A stretch of 64,000 nucleotides of DNA from Subtercola boreus (GTDB lineage Bacteria; Actinomycetota; Actinomycetes; Actinomycetales; Microbacteriaceae), in the NCBI RefSeq assembly GCF_003399625.1, contig NZ_NBXA01000014.1, forward strand, positions 1 through 64,000, in the 5' to 3' direction. Below are positions 49,644-57,641 of this stretch, in pieces. Within the stretch, counting starts at the first letter, position 1. The number at the start of each line of letters is the position of its first letter. The position numbers were made by a program, and so were the translations under genes. The notes under the pieces are model-generated. The model was not told the origin of the DNA, made no database searches, and saw only the letters and a list, made by a program, of their open reading frames with translations.

Positions 49644-50918
49644 ATGGCCAACACCACACTCGACGCACCCCCGCTCTCGTCGCTCACCGACCGTCTCGTC
49701 GCCGCCCGCGCCGCGTCGCTCGCGCTCGCGACGGCGACGGCCGAGGTGAAGAACCGTGCCCTCGAAGCGATCTCCCGGGCTGTCGCCGGCGGCGCGGCCG
49801 AGATCCTGCCGGGGAATGCGCTCGACCTTGCCCACGGCCGGGAGAACGGCCTCACGACGGCGCTGCAGGACAGGCTCACGCTCAATGATTCCCGGCTCGG
49901 GGCCCTCTCGGCGGCCGTGCTGGAGATCGTCGGTCTGGTCGACCCCGTCGGTGAGACGGTTCGCGGCAGGGTGCTGCCGAACGGTATCCGTATCGACCAG
50001 GTGCGCGTGCCGTTCGGGGTCGTGGGCGTCATCTACGAGGCCCGGCCCAACGTCACGGTCGACATCGCCGCGCTCGCGCTGAAGAGCGGCAACGCCGTCG
50101 TGCTCCGCGGTGGCTCGGCGGCCGAGAACACCAATCGGGTGCTCGTGGGGCTCATTCAGGATGCCCTCGCCTCGGTCGGGCTTCCCCGGGAGTGCGTTCA
50201 GACCATCGACGAGTTCGGGCGGGCGGGGGCCCACGAGTTGATGCAGGCCAGGGGCCTGGTCGACGTGCTGATCCCGCGGGGCAGCGCCTCGCTCATCAAC
50301 ACGGTGGTCGCCGAGTCGAAGGTGCCGGTCATCGAGACCGGGGCGGGTGTCGTGCACGTGTTCCTCGACGAGAGTGCCGACGAGTCGTGGTCGGTCGACA
50401 TCGTGCAGAACGCCAAGGTTCAGCGGCCGAGCGTCTGCAACGCACTCGAGACCCTCCTCGTGCACAGGGGCGCTGCGGCCAGGCTGCTGCCGCCGGTGCT
50501 CGCGCGCCTTCGGGCCGACGGAGTGGTGATCCACGCCGACGACGAGGCGCGCGCCCTGTTCCCCGACTCCGTCGCGGCCACCGAGGAGGACTGGCAGGCC
50601 GAGTACATGAGCCTCGACCTCGCGGTGCGGGTGGTCTCCGACATCGATGAGGCGATGGAGCACATCCGCCGGTATTCGACGCACCACACGGAGTCGATCA
50701 TCACGAACGACCTCTCCCACGCGGAACGCTTCCTCAACGAGGTCGACTCCGCGGCGGTGATGGTGAATGCGTCCACCCGGTTCACCGACGGCGGCGAGTT
50801 CGGTTTCGGGGCGGAGGTCGGCATCTCCACGCAGAAGCTGCACGCCCGGGGTCCGATGGGCCTGCCCGAGCTGACGAGCACGAAGTGGCTCGTGCGCGGT
50901 TCCGGACAGATCCGCTGA
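49644..50918 (+). CDS. proA: gamma-glutamyl phosphate reductase, 424 aa
   Basis: Second step of proline synthesis, reducing glutamyl-5-phosphate with NADPH. Visible are VPFGVVGVIYEARPNVTVDIAALALKSGNAVVLRGG, the dinucleotide-binding and substrate loops, and the catalytic Cys in KVQRPSVCNALETLLV. A TAGAAT hexamer at 49631-49636 lies 7 nt before ATG 49644, with no Shine-Dalgarno, which suggests a leaderless transcript starting at the ATG; GTG 49638 is the alternative start. Confidence 0.96.
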   Translation: MANTTLDAPPLSSLTDRLVAARAASLALATATAEVKNRALEAISRAVAGGAAEILPGNALDLAHGRENGLTTALQDRLTLNDSRLGALSAAVLEIVGLVDPVGETVRGRVLPNGIRIDQVRVPFGVVGVIYEARPNVTVDIAALALKSGNAVVLRGGSAAENTNRVLVGLIQDALASVGLPRECVQTIDEFGRAGAHELMQARGLVDVLIPRGSASLINTVVAESKVPVIETGAGVVHVFLDESADESWSVDIVQNAKVQRPSVCNALETLLVHRGAAARLLPPVLARLRADGVVIHADDEARALFPDSVAATEEDWQAEYMSLDLAVRVVSDIDEAMEHIRRYSTHHTESIITNDLSHAERFLNEVDSAAVMVNASTRFTDGGEFGFGAEVGISTQKLHARGPMGLPELTSTKWLVRGSGQIR

Positions 50919-50973
50919 GACCGGTAGTCTTGTGCTGTGGCCTTCCGGGCCACACGAATGATCAGGAGAATCA

Positions 50974-51198
50974 ATGTCCGTCGTAGCGAACGCCATCGTG
51001 CTTTCCGAAGAGGCCGTCAACCACCTGCCCTTCCCCGGCGTCTTCTTCGGGCTCATCGCCTTCGCGATCTTCCTGGTCGCCGGCTTCGTCATGTGGAGCT
51101 ACCGTGACGTCGCCAACCGCCACCCGCAGAAGTCGGCTGCGTTCGCGCAGTCGCATGACCTGCACGGCCACGGCGACCGCACCGGCGCCGACCACTGA
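50974..51198 (+). CDS. small membrane protein between proA and nadD, 74 aa
   Basis: One or two short helices cover residues ~20-42 (FPGVFFGLIAFAIFLVAGFVMWSY), followed by a His-rich polar tail (SHDLHGHGDRTGADH). ATG 50974 has AGGAGAA 5 nt upstream. Similar small proteins occur at this place in related actinobacteria; no function is known to me. Confidence 0.75.
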   Translation: MSVVANAIVLSEEAVNHLPFPGVFFGLIAFAIFLVAGFVMWSYRDVANRHPQKSAAFAQSHDLHGHGDRTGADH

Positions 51199-51254
51199 CG
51201 CTTGCTGACGCCTGACAGCATCCTGGCCCTCCGTCGAAGCACCACGCCGCGTTC

Positions 51255-51875
51255 ATGACCGTTGCTCCCGAGGTGACTCCCGGCCTCCCGAGGCGGCCGC
51301 GCATCGGCATCATGGGTGGCACATTCGACCCGATCCACCACGGCCATCTCGTCGCCGCCAGTGAGGCCGCGCAGTTCTTCGACCTCGACACCGTGCTCTT
51401 CGTACCCACGGGGTCGCCCTGGCAGAAGACCGATGTGACGGAGGCAGAGCACCGGTACCTGATGACGGTGATCGCCACGGCATCCAATCCCCGCTTCACC
51501 GTGAGTCGGGTGGACATCGACCGGGGTGGGCCCACCTACACGATCGACACGCTCCGCGACCTGGCGGAGGCGAACCCGGGCGCCGACCTCTTCTTCATCT
51601 CCGGGGCCGATGCCATCGCGCAGATCCTCGGCTGGAAAGACAGTGAAGAGCTGTGGTCGCTCGCACACTTCGTGGCAGTTTCACGGCCGGGGCACACCCT
51701 GGCCATTTCCGCTTTGCCGCGGCAGGACGTAAGCTATTTGGAAGTTCCGGCACTCGCCATATCGTCCACTGACTGTCGTGGGCGGGTGGGCCGGGGATTC
51801 CCAGTGTGGTACTTGGTACCCGACGGTGTAGTTCAGTACATCACCAAGCATCACCTATATCGGAGTGTTGAATGA
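51255..51875 (+). CDS. nadD: nicotinate-nucleotide adenylyltransferase, 206 aa
   Basis: Adenylates nicotinate mononucleotide in NAD synthesis. The nucleotidyltransferase signature [21 protein letters not shown] is complete; [20 protein letters not shown] and the C-terminal [29 protein letters not shown] follow family pattern, with Cys in place of the commoner Ile in SSTDIR. It overlaps the next gene by ATGA. Confidence 0.96.
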   Translation: MTVAPEVTPGLPRRPRIGIMGGTFDPIHHGHLVAASEAAQFFDLDTVLFVPTGSPWQKTDVTEAEHRYLMTVIATASNPRFTVSRVDIDRGGPTYTIDTLRDLAEANPGADLFFISGADAIAQILGWKDSEELWSLAHFVAVSRPGHTLAISALPRQDVSYLEVPALAISSTDCRGRVGRGFPVWYLVPDGVVQYITKHHLYRSVE

Positions 51876-53095
51876 CTGTGCCTCACGACGAGCAGCCGCT
51901 GACACGGCGCGCGCTCCGTGAACTCGAGCGCCAGAAACCGCGCAAGCAGCAGAAGGAAGACGCGAAGGCCGCCGATCAGGCCGACGCCGAGCGCCGCGCT
52001 GCTGCGGCTGCTGCCACCGACGCTCCTGTTGCAATGCCCGAGCCGGCGGCCGAGGCCGAATCGGCGCCCGCTGGGCCTGAGGCGTCCGCGCCGGTGACCG
52101 ACTCCGCCGATGTCGTTCCCTTCGCCCCCGCGACCTCCCTCGGCGCCACCCCGTCGCTCAGTCGTCGTGCCCGGCGCGTGGTCTCCGTCGACCACCCGTT
52201 CGCCGAGCAGCACGCCGCCGACTCGACGGGTGACGCTGGCGCTGGGGATGCCGACCGCGGCGAGACTCAGCCCGAGGCTGCGGTCGAAGCGCCCTCGAGC
52301 CCGGCGACCGGCCCGATCATCGCGGAGATCATCCCCGAGGCACCCGACACGAACAGCATCGAGATCGTCCCGACGGGTTCCGTCGAGACCGTCGATGACG
52401 CGCACACGTCAGGGTCTGGCTCATCCGAAGACACCAGCGAGGTGGCTGTTCCGGTCGAAGAGCTGATCGTGATCGATCCGTCGGTCGACGACGAGGTGGC
52501 CGCCCAGGAGGACGAGGAGTTCGCCGAGATCGACGACACCGTCGCTCCGGAGGCTGTGCATGTCATCACGATCGACGAGAACCCGTCAGGCCCGATCCTC
52601 TCGCCGCTGTTCCCGAAGCCCGACGAGCGCGCGCGCGAGGTCGACGCCGCTCGGGCCGAGACCCCGTTCGACGCCCTGATCGCCACCCGCGGTGTGGGTT
52701 CCTCGAACAGCGTCTCCACCACGAGCGCACTCGTGCTTCCCTCTGTCCCGAACCACGGCGACGTCGGCACAGCACTCGATGAGACCGGCGAGGTCATCAT
52801 CACCGGTTCGATCGACCTCCCCATGAGTCTCGGTTCGATGGGCGCGGCTCCGGCCGACGGCCTCGAGTCCTCCGAGCTCGACGCCTACCTCGACCCCGAC
52901 GGCGACGTCGGGTCGGATGTCGCACCTGTCAGCGCCAGTCGCGCCGTCAGCACCCACGGTGCGAGCTCGGGCCTGATCGCGCCGCCCAAGCGCAGCCGGG
53001 CAAACGCCCCCGTGATCCTCATGGTGACGGCCGGTGTGCTGGCCGTCGGAGTGGTCGGGCTGCTCGTGGCCGTCTTCGCCCTCAGAATCTTCTAA
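51872..53095 (+). CDS. acidic, mostly disordered protein with C-terminal membrane anchor, 407 aa
   Basis: A short basic helix at the N-terminus ([21 protein letters not shown]) is followed by ~350 residues of Ala/Glu/Asp/Ser-rich low complexity. One transmembrane helix lies near the C-terminus ([30 protein letters not shown]), preceded by basic residues (PPKRSRAN), so most of the protein should be cytoplasmic. No enzymatic motif is seen. Genes of this kind between nadD and rsfS occur in related genera; its role is unknown. Confidence 0.75.
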   Translation: MTVPHDEQPLTRRALRELERQKPRKQQKEDAKAADQADAERRAAAAAATDAPVAMPEPAAEAESAPAGPEASAPVTDSADVVPFAPATSLGATPSLSRRARRVVSVDHPFAEQHAADSTGDAGAGDADRGETQPEAAVEAPSSPATGPIIAEIIPEAPDTNSIEIVPTGSVETVDDAHTSGSGSSEDTSEVAVPVEELIVIDPSVDDEVAAQEDEEFAEIDDTVAPEAVHVITIDENPSGPILSPLFPKPDERAREVDAARAETPFDALIATRGVGSSNSVSTTSALVLPSVPNHGDVGTALDETGEVIITGSIDLPMSLGSMGAAPADGLESSELDAYLDPDGDVGSDVAPVSASRAVSTHGASSGLIAPPKRSRANAPVILMVTAGVLAVGVVGLLVAVFALRIF

Positions 53096-53113
53096 CCGTC
53101 AGGTGACCCCTCT

Positions 53114-53479
53114 TTGACTGCAACCGACCGTTCCCTCGAACTGACCCGCATCGCCGCACGCGCGGCCGACTCCAAGCAGGCCGAGAACCTCGTCGCGCTC
53201 GACGTGACAGGCCCCCTTCCGCTCACCGACGTCTTCCTGATCGCCTCGGGCCGCAATGAACCCAATGTGCGCGCCATAGCGGAGGAGATCATCGAGAAGG
53301 TCGAGGAGTCCGGCGCGAAGCTCCTGCGTCGAGAGGGCCTCTCCGAAGGCCGCTGGGTGCTGCTCGACTTCGGCGACGTGATCGTGCACGTCTTCCACGA
53401 CGAGGATCGCCTGTACTACTCCCTCGAACGGCTCTGGAAGGACTGCCCGGTCGTTCCGCTCACGGTTTCGGTCACCTAG
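53114..53479 (+). CDS. rsfS: ribosomal silencing factor RsfS, 121 aa
   Basis: Binds L14 and prevents 30S-50S joining in starved cells. Recognised by AADSKQAENLVALDVTGPLPLTDVFLIASGRNEPNVRAIAEEI and GLSEGRWVLLDFGDVIVHVFHDEDRLYYSLERLWKD. The start is TTG 53114, with AGGTGA about 8 nt upstream and homology beginning there; no ATG or GTG fits. Confidence 0.95.
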   Translation: MTATDRSLELTRIAARAADSKQAENLVALDVTGPLPLTDVFLIASGRNEPNVRAIAEEIIEKVEESGAKLLRREGLSEGRWVLLDFGDVIVHVFHDEDRLYYSLERLWKDCPVVPLTVSVT

Positions 53480-53597
53480 GTCGAGGATGCCCGCCTGCAG
53501 CGTTCGCGAGACCGTCTCGGTTTCGCGCCGGGCTCAGCGTGTAGTAGTCTAGGCAAGTTGTTTGAAGCAGAACCTCCGGGTTCTGGGCCAGACATGA

Positions 53598-53750
<153 letters not shown>

Positions 53751-53757
53751 ATCGAAT

Positions 53758-53783
53758 GAAGGCTCACCCTCGGGTGGGCCTTC
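53758..53783 (+). terminator. terminator-like hairpin after tRNA-Ala
   Basis: GAAGGCTCACCC (53758-53769) pairs with GGGTGGGCCTTC (53772-53783), 12 bp with one G-U pair. The following sequence is only mildly T-rich. Confidence 0.6.
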
Positions 53784-53808
53784 GCTCGTCTGTACGGAGG
53801 GGGAATCG

Positions 53809-55503
53809 ATGTTCCGCTTGAAGCGCGTCCTGGCGGGGGGTGCGGCCGCGATTGTCGTCGTCACCTCCCTCCTCCTGCCCTCCCCGGCGTTCGCCGCACC
53901 GGCCATGATCACCGTCAGCGGACACGTCTCGCTCGGCAGCACGTCGGCGGGCGCCGGCAGTGTCGAGATCTCCGTCGCCCGAGGTCTGGGCCAACCACCG
54001 GTCGTCGCGGGAGCCGTCGACGCAGCGGGCAACTACTCCGTGCAGGTCGCCCAGGGTTCGCCGTTCCTCCTGCAGGCCGACAACGTGGGCCCCGGCAATT
54101 TCGCGCCGTACCTCTCGGCCTCGTTCGACTCTCCCAGCTGCACCGTCGAGAGCCAGGACTACACCACTGCTGCCTCCGACATCGCCAACTGGAACATCAC
54201 CCTGCCTGTCGGCGGCGAGCTGAAGGGCACCGTCAAGAACCTGAAGGGCGCGCCCGTCTCGGATGTCGAGGTCTGGGCGTACGACATCCACGGGTGCGAG
54301 ACTCTGGGTGGGGGACAGCCCGACACCCGGATCACCCTGCCGAACACGGATTCCACCGGCACCTACGACTTCAGGAATCTCGCTGCCACAGGCGCCTACC
54401 GGGTCGAGTTCTACAGCGGTGGAGCCGAGCCGACCACCTATCTCGAAGGATTCCTCGGCATGGCAGCCGGTGCGCCACAGGGTGTGCCGTACACGGTGAA
54501 GCCCGGGCAGGTGCGATCCGGCGTCGACATGACCCTGGTGCAGGGCGGCCGTGTGACGGGAACGATCGGTTGCGCATCCTGCGACCTCTCCCGACTCGAC
54601 CCCGCCAAGGTCGCCCTCTCGGTCGAGGGCTACAACGCCTCATCCGCCTCCTGGGTGAGCAGCGCGCCGGGGAGGGTGGAGCGCACCGGATCCGCTCTGA
54701 CCTATCAGACGACCTTCATCTATCCCGGTTCCTACCGGATCACCGTGTCGTACCCGGATGACGCTTTCCAGCCGGCGTCGACCGCGACGTTCACCGTCTC
54801 CGAGGGGGCTGTGGCGTCGAGGGATGTCACGCTCGCCTCGGCGGCATCCACGCAGCCGGGCGTGCCCGCGAAGGTGAATTCGTACATCACCGCGCTCTAC
54901 AAGGACTTTCTCGGGCGCGCGCCCGGAACGAGCGAGATCGCCTTCTGGGCCGACAGGTTGAAGACGGGTTCACCGCGAAGCTCGGTCTCGCTGGGGTTCG
55001 CCGACAGCGACGAATACCGACTCATCCGGATCGATGCGGCCTACGAGTCTGTGCTTCACCGCCCGAGCGACGCACCGGGCCGTCTGTTCTGGCTCGACAG
55101 GATGCACAGGGGTCTCACGCAGACCGACGACGTCGAGATGACCTACTACGCCTCCGCCGAGTACTACGACCAGCACGGCGGCAACGACGCCGGCTTCGTG
55201 ACCGGGGTGTATATCGCGCTTCTCGGCAGAATGCCATCCCAGGCCGACATCGTGTTCTGGGGAGGGATCGCCGAGCGCCAGGGCCGTATGGAGGTCGTCA
55301 AGGACTTCTGGATCTCGACAGAGACCGCCCAGAAGCGGGTCGGAGCGATGTACGCCCTCTACCTCGGGCGCACCCCCGATCCGAGTGGCCTGAAGACGTG
55401 GACGGACTTCGATCTCGCCAACGGAGACTCCCTCACCCGCTCGACTCTGACCTCGAGCGATGAGTACTTCGACCGGGCTGCGACGAGGTTCCCCGTCAGC
55501 TGA
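53809..55503 (+). CDS. secreted protein with carboxypeptidase-regulatory-like domains and DUF4214 repeats, 564 aa
   Basis: A signal peptide covers residues 1-29 (VLAGGAAAIVVVTSLLLPSPAFAAPA). Residues ~35-350 contain several beta-sandwich repeats of the ITVSGHVSLGS...GSVEISVARG / GGELKGTVKNLKGAPVSDVEVWAYD / GGRVTGTIGCASCDLS type. The C-terminal ~200 residues are tandem DUF4214-like units (YKDFLGRAPGTSEIAFWADRLKTG; YIALLGRMPSQADIVFWGGIAE; YALYLGRTPDPSGLKTWTDF). DUF4214 proteins are extracellular and often linked to cell-surface glycans. The start at ATG 53809 has GGAGGGGG upstream. Confidence 0.8.
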   Translation: MFRLKRVLAGGAAAIVVVTSLLLPSPAFAAPAMITVSGHVSLGSTSAGAGSVEISVARGLGQPPVVAGAVDAAGNYSVQVAQGSPFLLQADNVGPGNFAPYLSASFDSPSCTVESQDYTTAASDIANWNITLPVGGELKGTVKNLKGAPVSDVEVWAYDIHGCETLGGGQPDTRITLPNTDSTGTYDFRNLAATGAYRVEFYSGGAEPTTYLEGFLGMAAGAPQGVPYTVKPGQVRSGVDMTLVQGGRVTGTIGCASCDLSRLDPAKVALSVEGYNASSASWVSSAPGRVERTGSALTYQTTFIYPGSYRITVSYPDDAFQPASTATFTVSEGAVASRDVTLASAASTQPGVPAKVNSYITALYKDFLGRAPGTSEIAFWADRLKTGSPRSSVSLGFADSDEYRLIRIDAAYESVLHRPSDAPGRLFWLDRMHRGLTQTDDVEMTYYASAEYYDQHGGNDAGFVTGVYIALLGRMPSQADIVFWGGIAERQGRMEVVKDFWISTETAQKRVGAMYALYLGRTPDPSGLKTWTDFDLANGDSLTRSTLTSSDEYFDRAATRFPVS

Positions 55504-55516
55504 GATCGCGCTTGGG

Positions 55517-56956
55517 TCAGTAGGCGGGGGCCGGCGTGGTGCCGGCGGCTTTGTCCTGGGGCTTTGCGACGTCTGCGGGGGAGACGGGTGTGATCGAGGC
55601 CGACGGCGAGCCCGGGCCAGTGGGCGCGGCCGTGGCTGCGGAGCCCTTCGGCACGAACTGGCGGGCGCCGACATCCGTGCCCGTTTTGGCCGTCTCGACG
55701 ACGATCGGATGTTCCGTGGCGTAGGAGTCCTGGCGGATGCCCGTCACCTGCCACGAAACTTTCACGTTCGGCTTGTCGGTCCTGATGGCGAAGCTGTTGT
55801 TCGCGACCTCTTTGGAGACCACCGCCTGGGCGAAATCGCCGATGACGGTGAGCTGGTAGCGGAAGTCGCGGTTCAGGGCGGCGAAATACGCGGGCAGGGC
55901 GACCGTTGCTGCACCCGAGCCGTCTGTGGTGATGTTGCCGTTGTAGATGTTCATCATGTCGGGCGATTCGACGAAGGAGTGCGAGAGCCACTTCTTGTCG
56001 GGGTCGAGCGGGTGGTCGATCCTGAAGGATCCGGCGGACTTCGAGAGGGTACCGTTCACGTGGGAATTTCCCTGCGCGAAGATGGCGAATCCGTCCGGAC
56101 TCGCGGTCGTGGCGAAGACGCCGTAGACCTGTCCTGTCGTCGCGGTCGCATTGCCGTACAGCCCGTAGGTGGGTGCCTGGCCCCAGACTCCCACGTAGCC
56201 CGAATCGCCGCGGACGCCGGCGGTTCGTGCGTTGACACCGTGCACGCCGTACTGCCCGCCGCTTCCGTAGACACCGTTGCTGTTCGTATCGGTCGAATAG
56301 CCGGACACTCCGGTGACGCCGGAGCCGGAGACTCCGGTCACTCCGTTCGCCAGCACGCCGTACTGGCCGCCACTCGCGTAGACAGCCCCGAGCCCTCCAC
56401 TGAGATAGGCCCCGTACGAGGTCGACTCGCCGAGCACGCCGTAGAGGTCGCCCTTACCCGACACCCCGGCCGTCGCGCCCTCGCCCCGAACGCCGACGTT
56501 GCCGGTCGACGAGCCCTGCACGCCGTACCCGTTCGGTGACGACCCGAGGATGCCACGGCCGGAGGTGGTCGTGCCGATGCTCTTTCCTTGAACCGCGGTT
56601 CCACTGGTGACGATGTCGAGTTTCTCGGCGGGCGATGTCACCCCGATGCCGATTTTGCCGTCGGCCGTCAGGCGCATCTTCTCGACGACGGCGGAGGTCG
56701 CGTTCGCCTTCGTCTTGAAGATCAGAGGCACGCCGGCGGTCGTCGGCCCGATGAAATTGCTGGTCGTGACGCCGCTGTTGCCGCCGAGCAACCACGGGGT
56801 GGTTGCGGATGCCGCCTGGGCGGGCGCGGCACCGGCCACCACGGCGGTGGCCGCCAGTCCCGCCGCGGCACCCGCGAACAGCAGCCGACGAGGGAAACGC
56901 GACTCGAACTCGGTCGCATCGGGCGCGGGCGGGGAAGTTTCAGAGCGAGCGGACAT
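55517..56956 (-). CDS. secreted Gly/Val-repeat protein with probable Tat signal, 479 aa
   Basis: The N-terminus FPRRLLFAGAAAGLAATAVVAGAAPAQA looks like a twin-arginine signal. Residues ~90-330 are short repeats around YGVxGxS / GVxG (GVTGVSGSGVTGVSGYST, YGVHGVNARTAGVRGDSGYVGVWG), predicting a beta-solenoid or trimeric fibre. The C-terminal domain (GSFRIDHPLDPDKKWLSHSFVESPDMMNIYNGNITTDGSG...) is a conserved block found in many bacterial surface or tail-fibre-like proteins. ATG 56956 has GGAGG 5 nt upstream. It converges with the DUF4214 gene, 13 nt between stops. Confidence 0.75.
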   Translation of the reverse strand: MSARSETSPPAPDATEFESRFPRRLLFAGAAAGLAATAVVAGAAPAQAASATTPWLLGGNSGVTTSNFIGPTTAGVPLIFKTKANATSAVVEKMRLTADGKIGIGVTSPAEKLDIVTSGTAVQGKSIGTTTSGRGILGSSPNGYGVQGSSTGNVGVRGEGATAGVSGKGDLYGVLGESTSYGAYLSGGLGAVYASGGQYGVLANGVTGVSGSGVTGVSGYSTDTNSNGVYGSGGQYGVHGVNARTAGVRGDSGYVGVWGQAPTYGLYGNATATTGQVYGVFATTASPDGFAIFAQGNSHVNGTLSKSAGSFRIDHPLDPDKKWLSHSFVESPDMMNIYNGNITTDGSGAATVALPAYFAALNRDFRYQLTVIGDFAQAVVSKEVANNSFAIRTDKPNVKVSWQVTGIRQDSYATEHPIVVETAKTGTDVGARQFVPKGSAATAAPTGPGSPSASITPVSPADVAKPQDKAAGTTPAPAY

Positions 56957-57182
56957 GACGGCCTCCAGGATCATCCAGATGAAAGGAATACCGGCTGCGT
57001 CGGTGCTGAGTGCCCCGGATGGCTCATGGTACTGCCGACAGGGGCAACCGGCGAGGATTAATCTGTTTTGAATGACATTTGCCGCTTGTCGGCGACGTTT
57101 GCTGCTAAGTGGTCTGGCGAATGCCAGTATGGTCTCGCCTGATCTTGACTCTCATGCAACACCCAGCCAGAGGATGCCCGAC

Positions 57183-57641
57183 ATGACCGTTCCCGCCAAG
57201 ACCACCGAACCGCCGCTCTGGGCGCCCTTCTATGGCGCACCGTTCGGTGCCGCCGTCAAGAGATTCTTCACCAAGTACGCCACCTTCTCGGGCCGCGCCG
57301 GACGCGCCGAGTACTGGTGGGTCGCACTGTTCACGGGTGTCGTGAGCCTCGTTCTGCAGATCATCCTGGCGGCCACCGGTGGCCTGAGCACGAACATGAA
57401 CGGCACCGCCAACACGCCGACGGGTGCCGCGATCTTCCTCACGGTCATCTACGCGATCTGGGGCCTCGCCATCCTGATTCCGAGCCTCGCGCTCGTCGTG
57501 CGCCGGCTGCACGACACGGACAAGGCCGGCTGATTCATCCTGCTCGGCCTGATCCCGCTGGTCGGCGGCATCATCCTGCTGGTGTTCATGCTGCTGCCGG
57601 GCGTTCCGCAGGGAGCTCGGTTCGACCGCCCTACGGCCTGA
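57183..57641 (+). pseudogene. DUF805 membrane protein gene with in-frame TGA
   Basis: From ATG 57183 the frame encodes FSGRAGRAEYWWVALFTGVVSLVLQIIL, a middle helix and VVRRLHDTDKAG, diagnostic of DUF805. It then meets TGA at 57531-57533 exactly where the family normally has Trp (RSGWW). Reading on in the same frame gives FILLGLIPLVGGIILLVFMLLPGVPQGARFDRP, the expected last helix and tail, stopping at 57639-57641. A single TGG-to-TGA change explains it. The product would be a 116-residue truncation lacking the last helix unless the stop is read through. Confidence 0.88.

Noticed and set aside
57531-57533. TGA in the DUF805 gene as a selenocysteine codon
   Set aside because: The family has Trp, not Cys, at this site, and I see no selenocysteine insertion hairpin.
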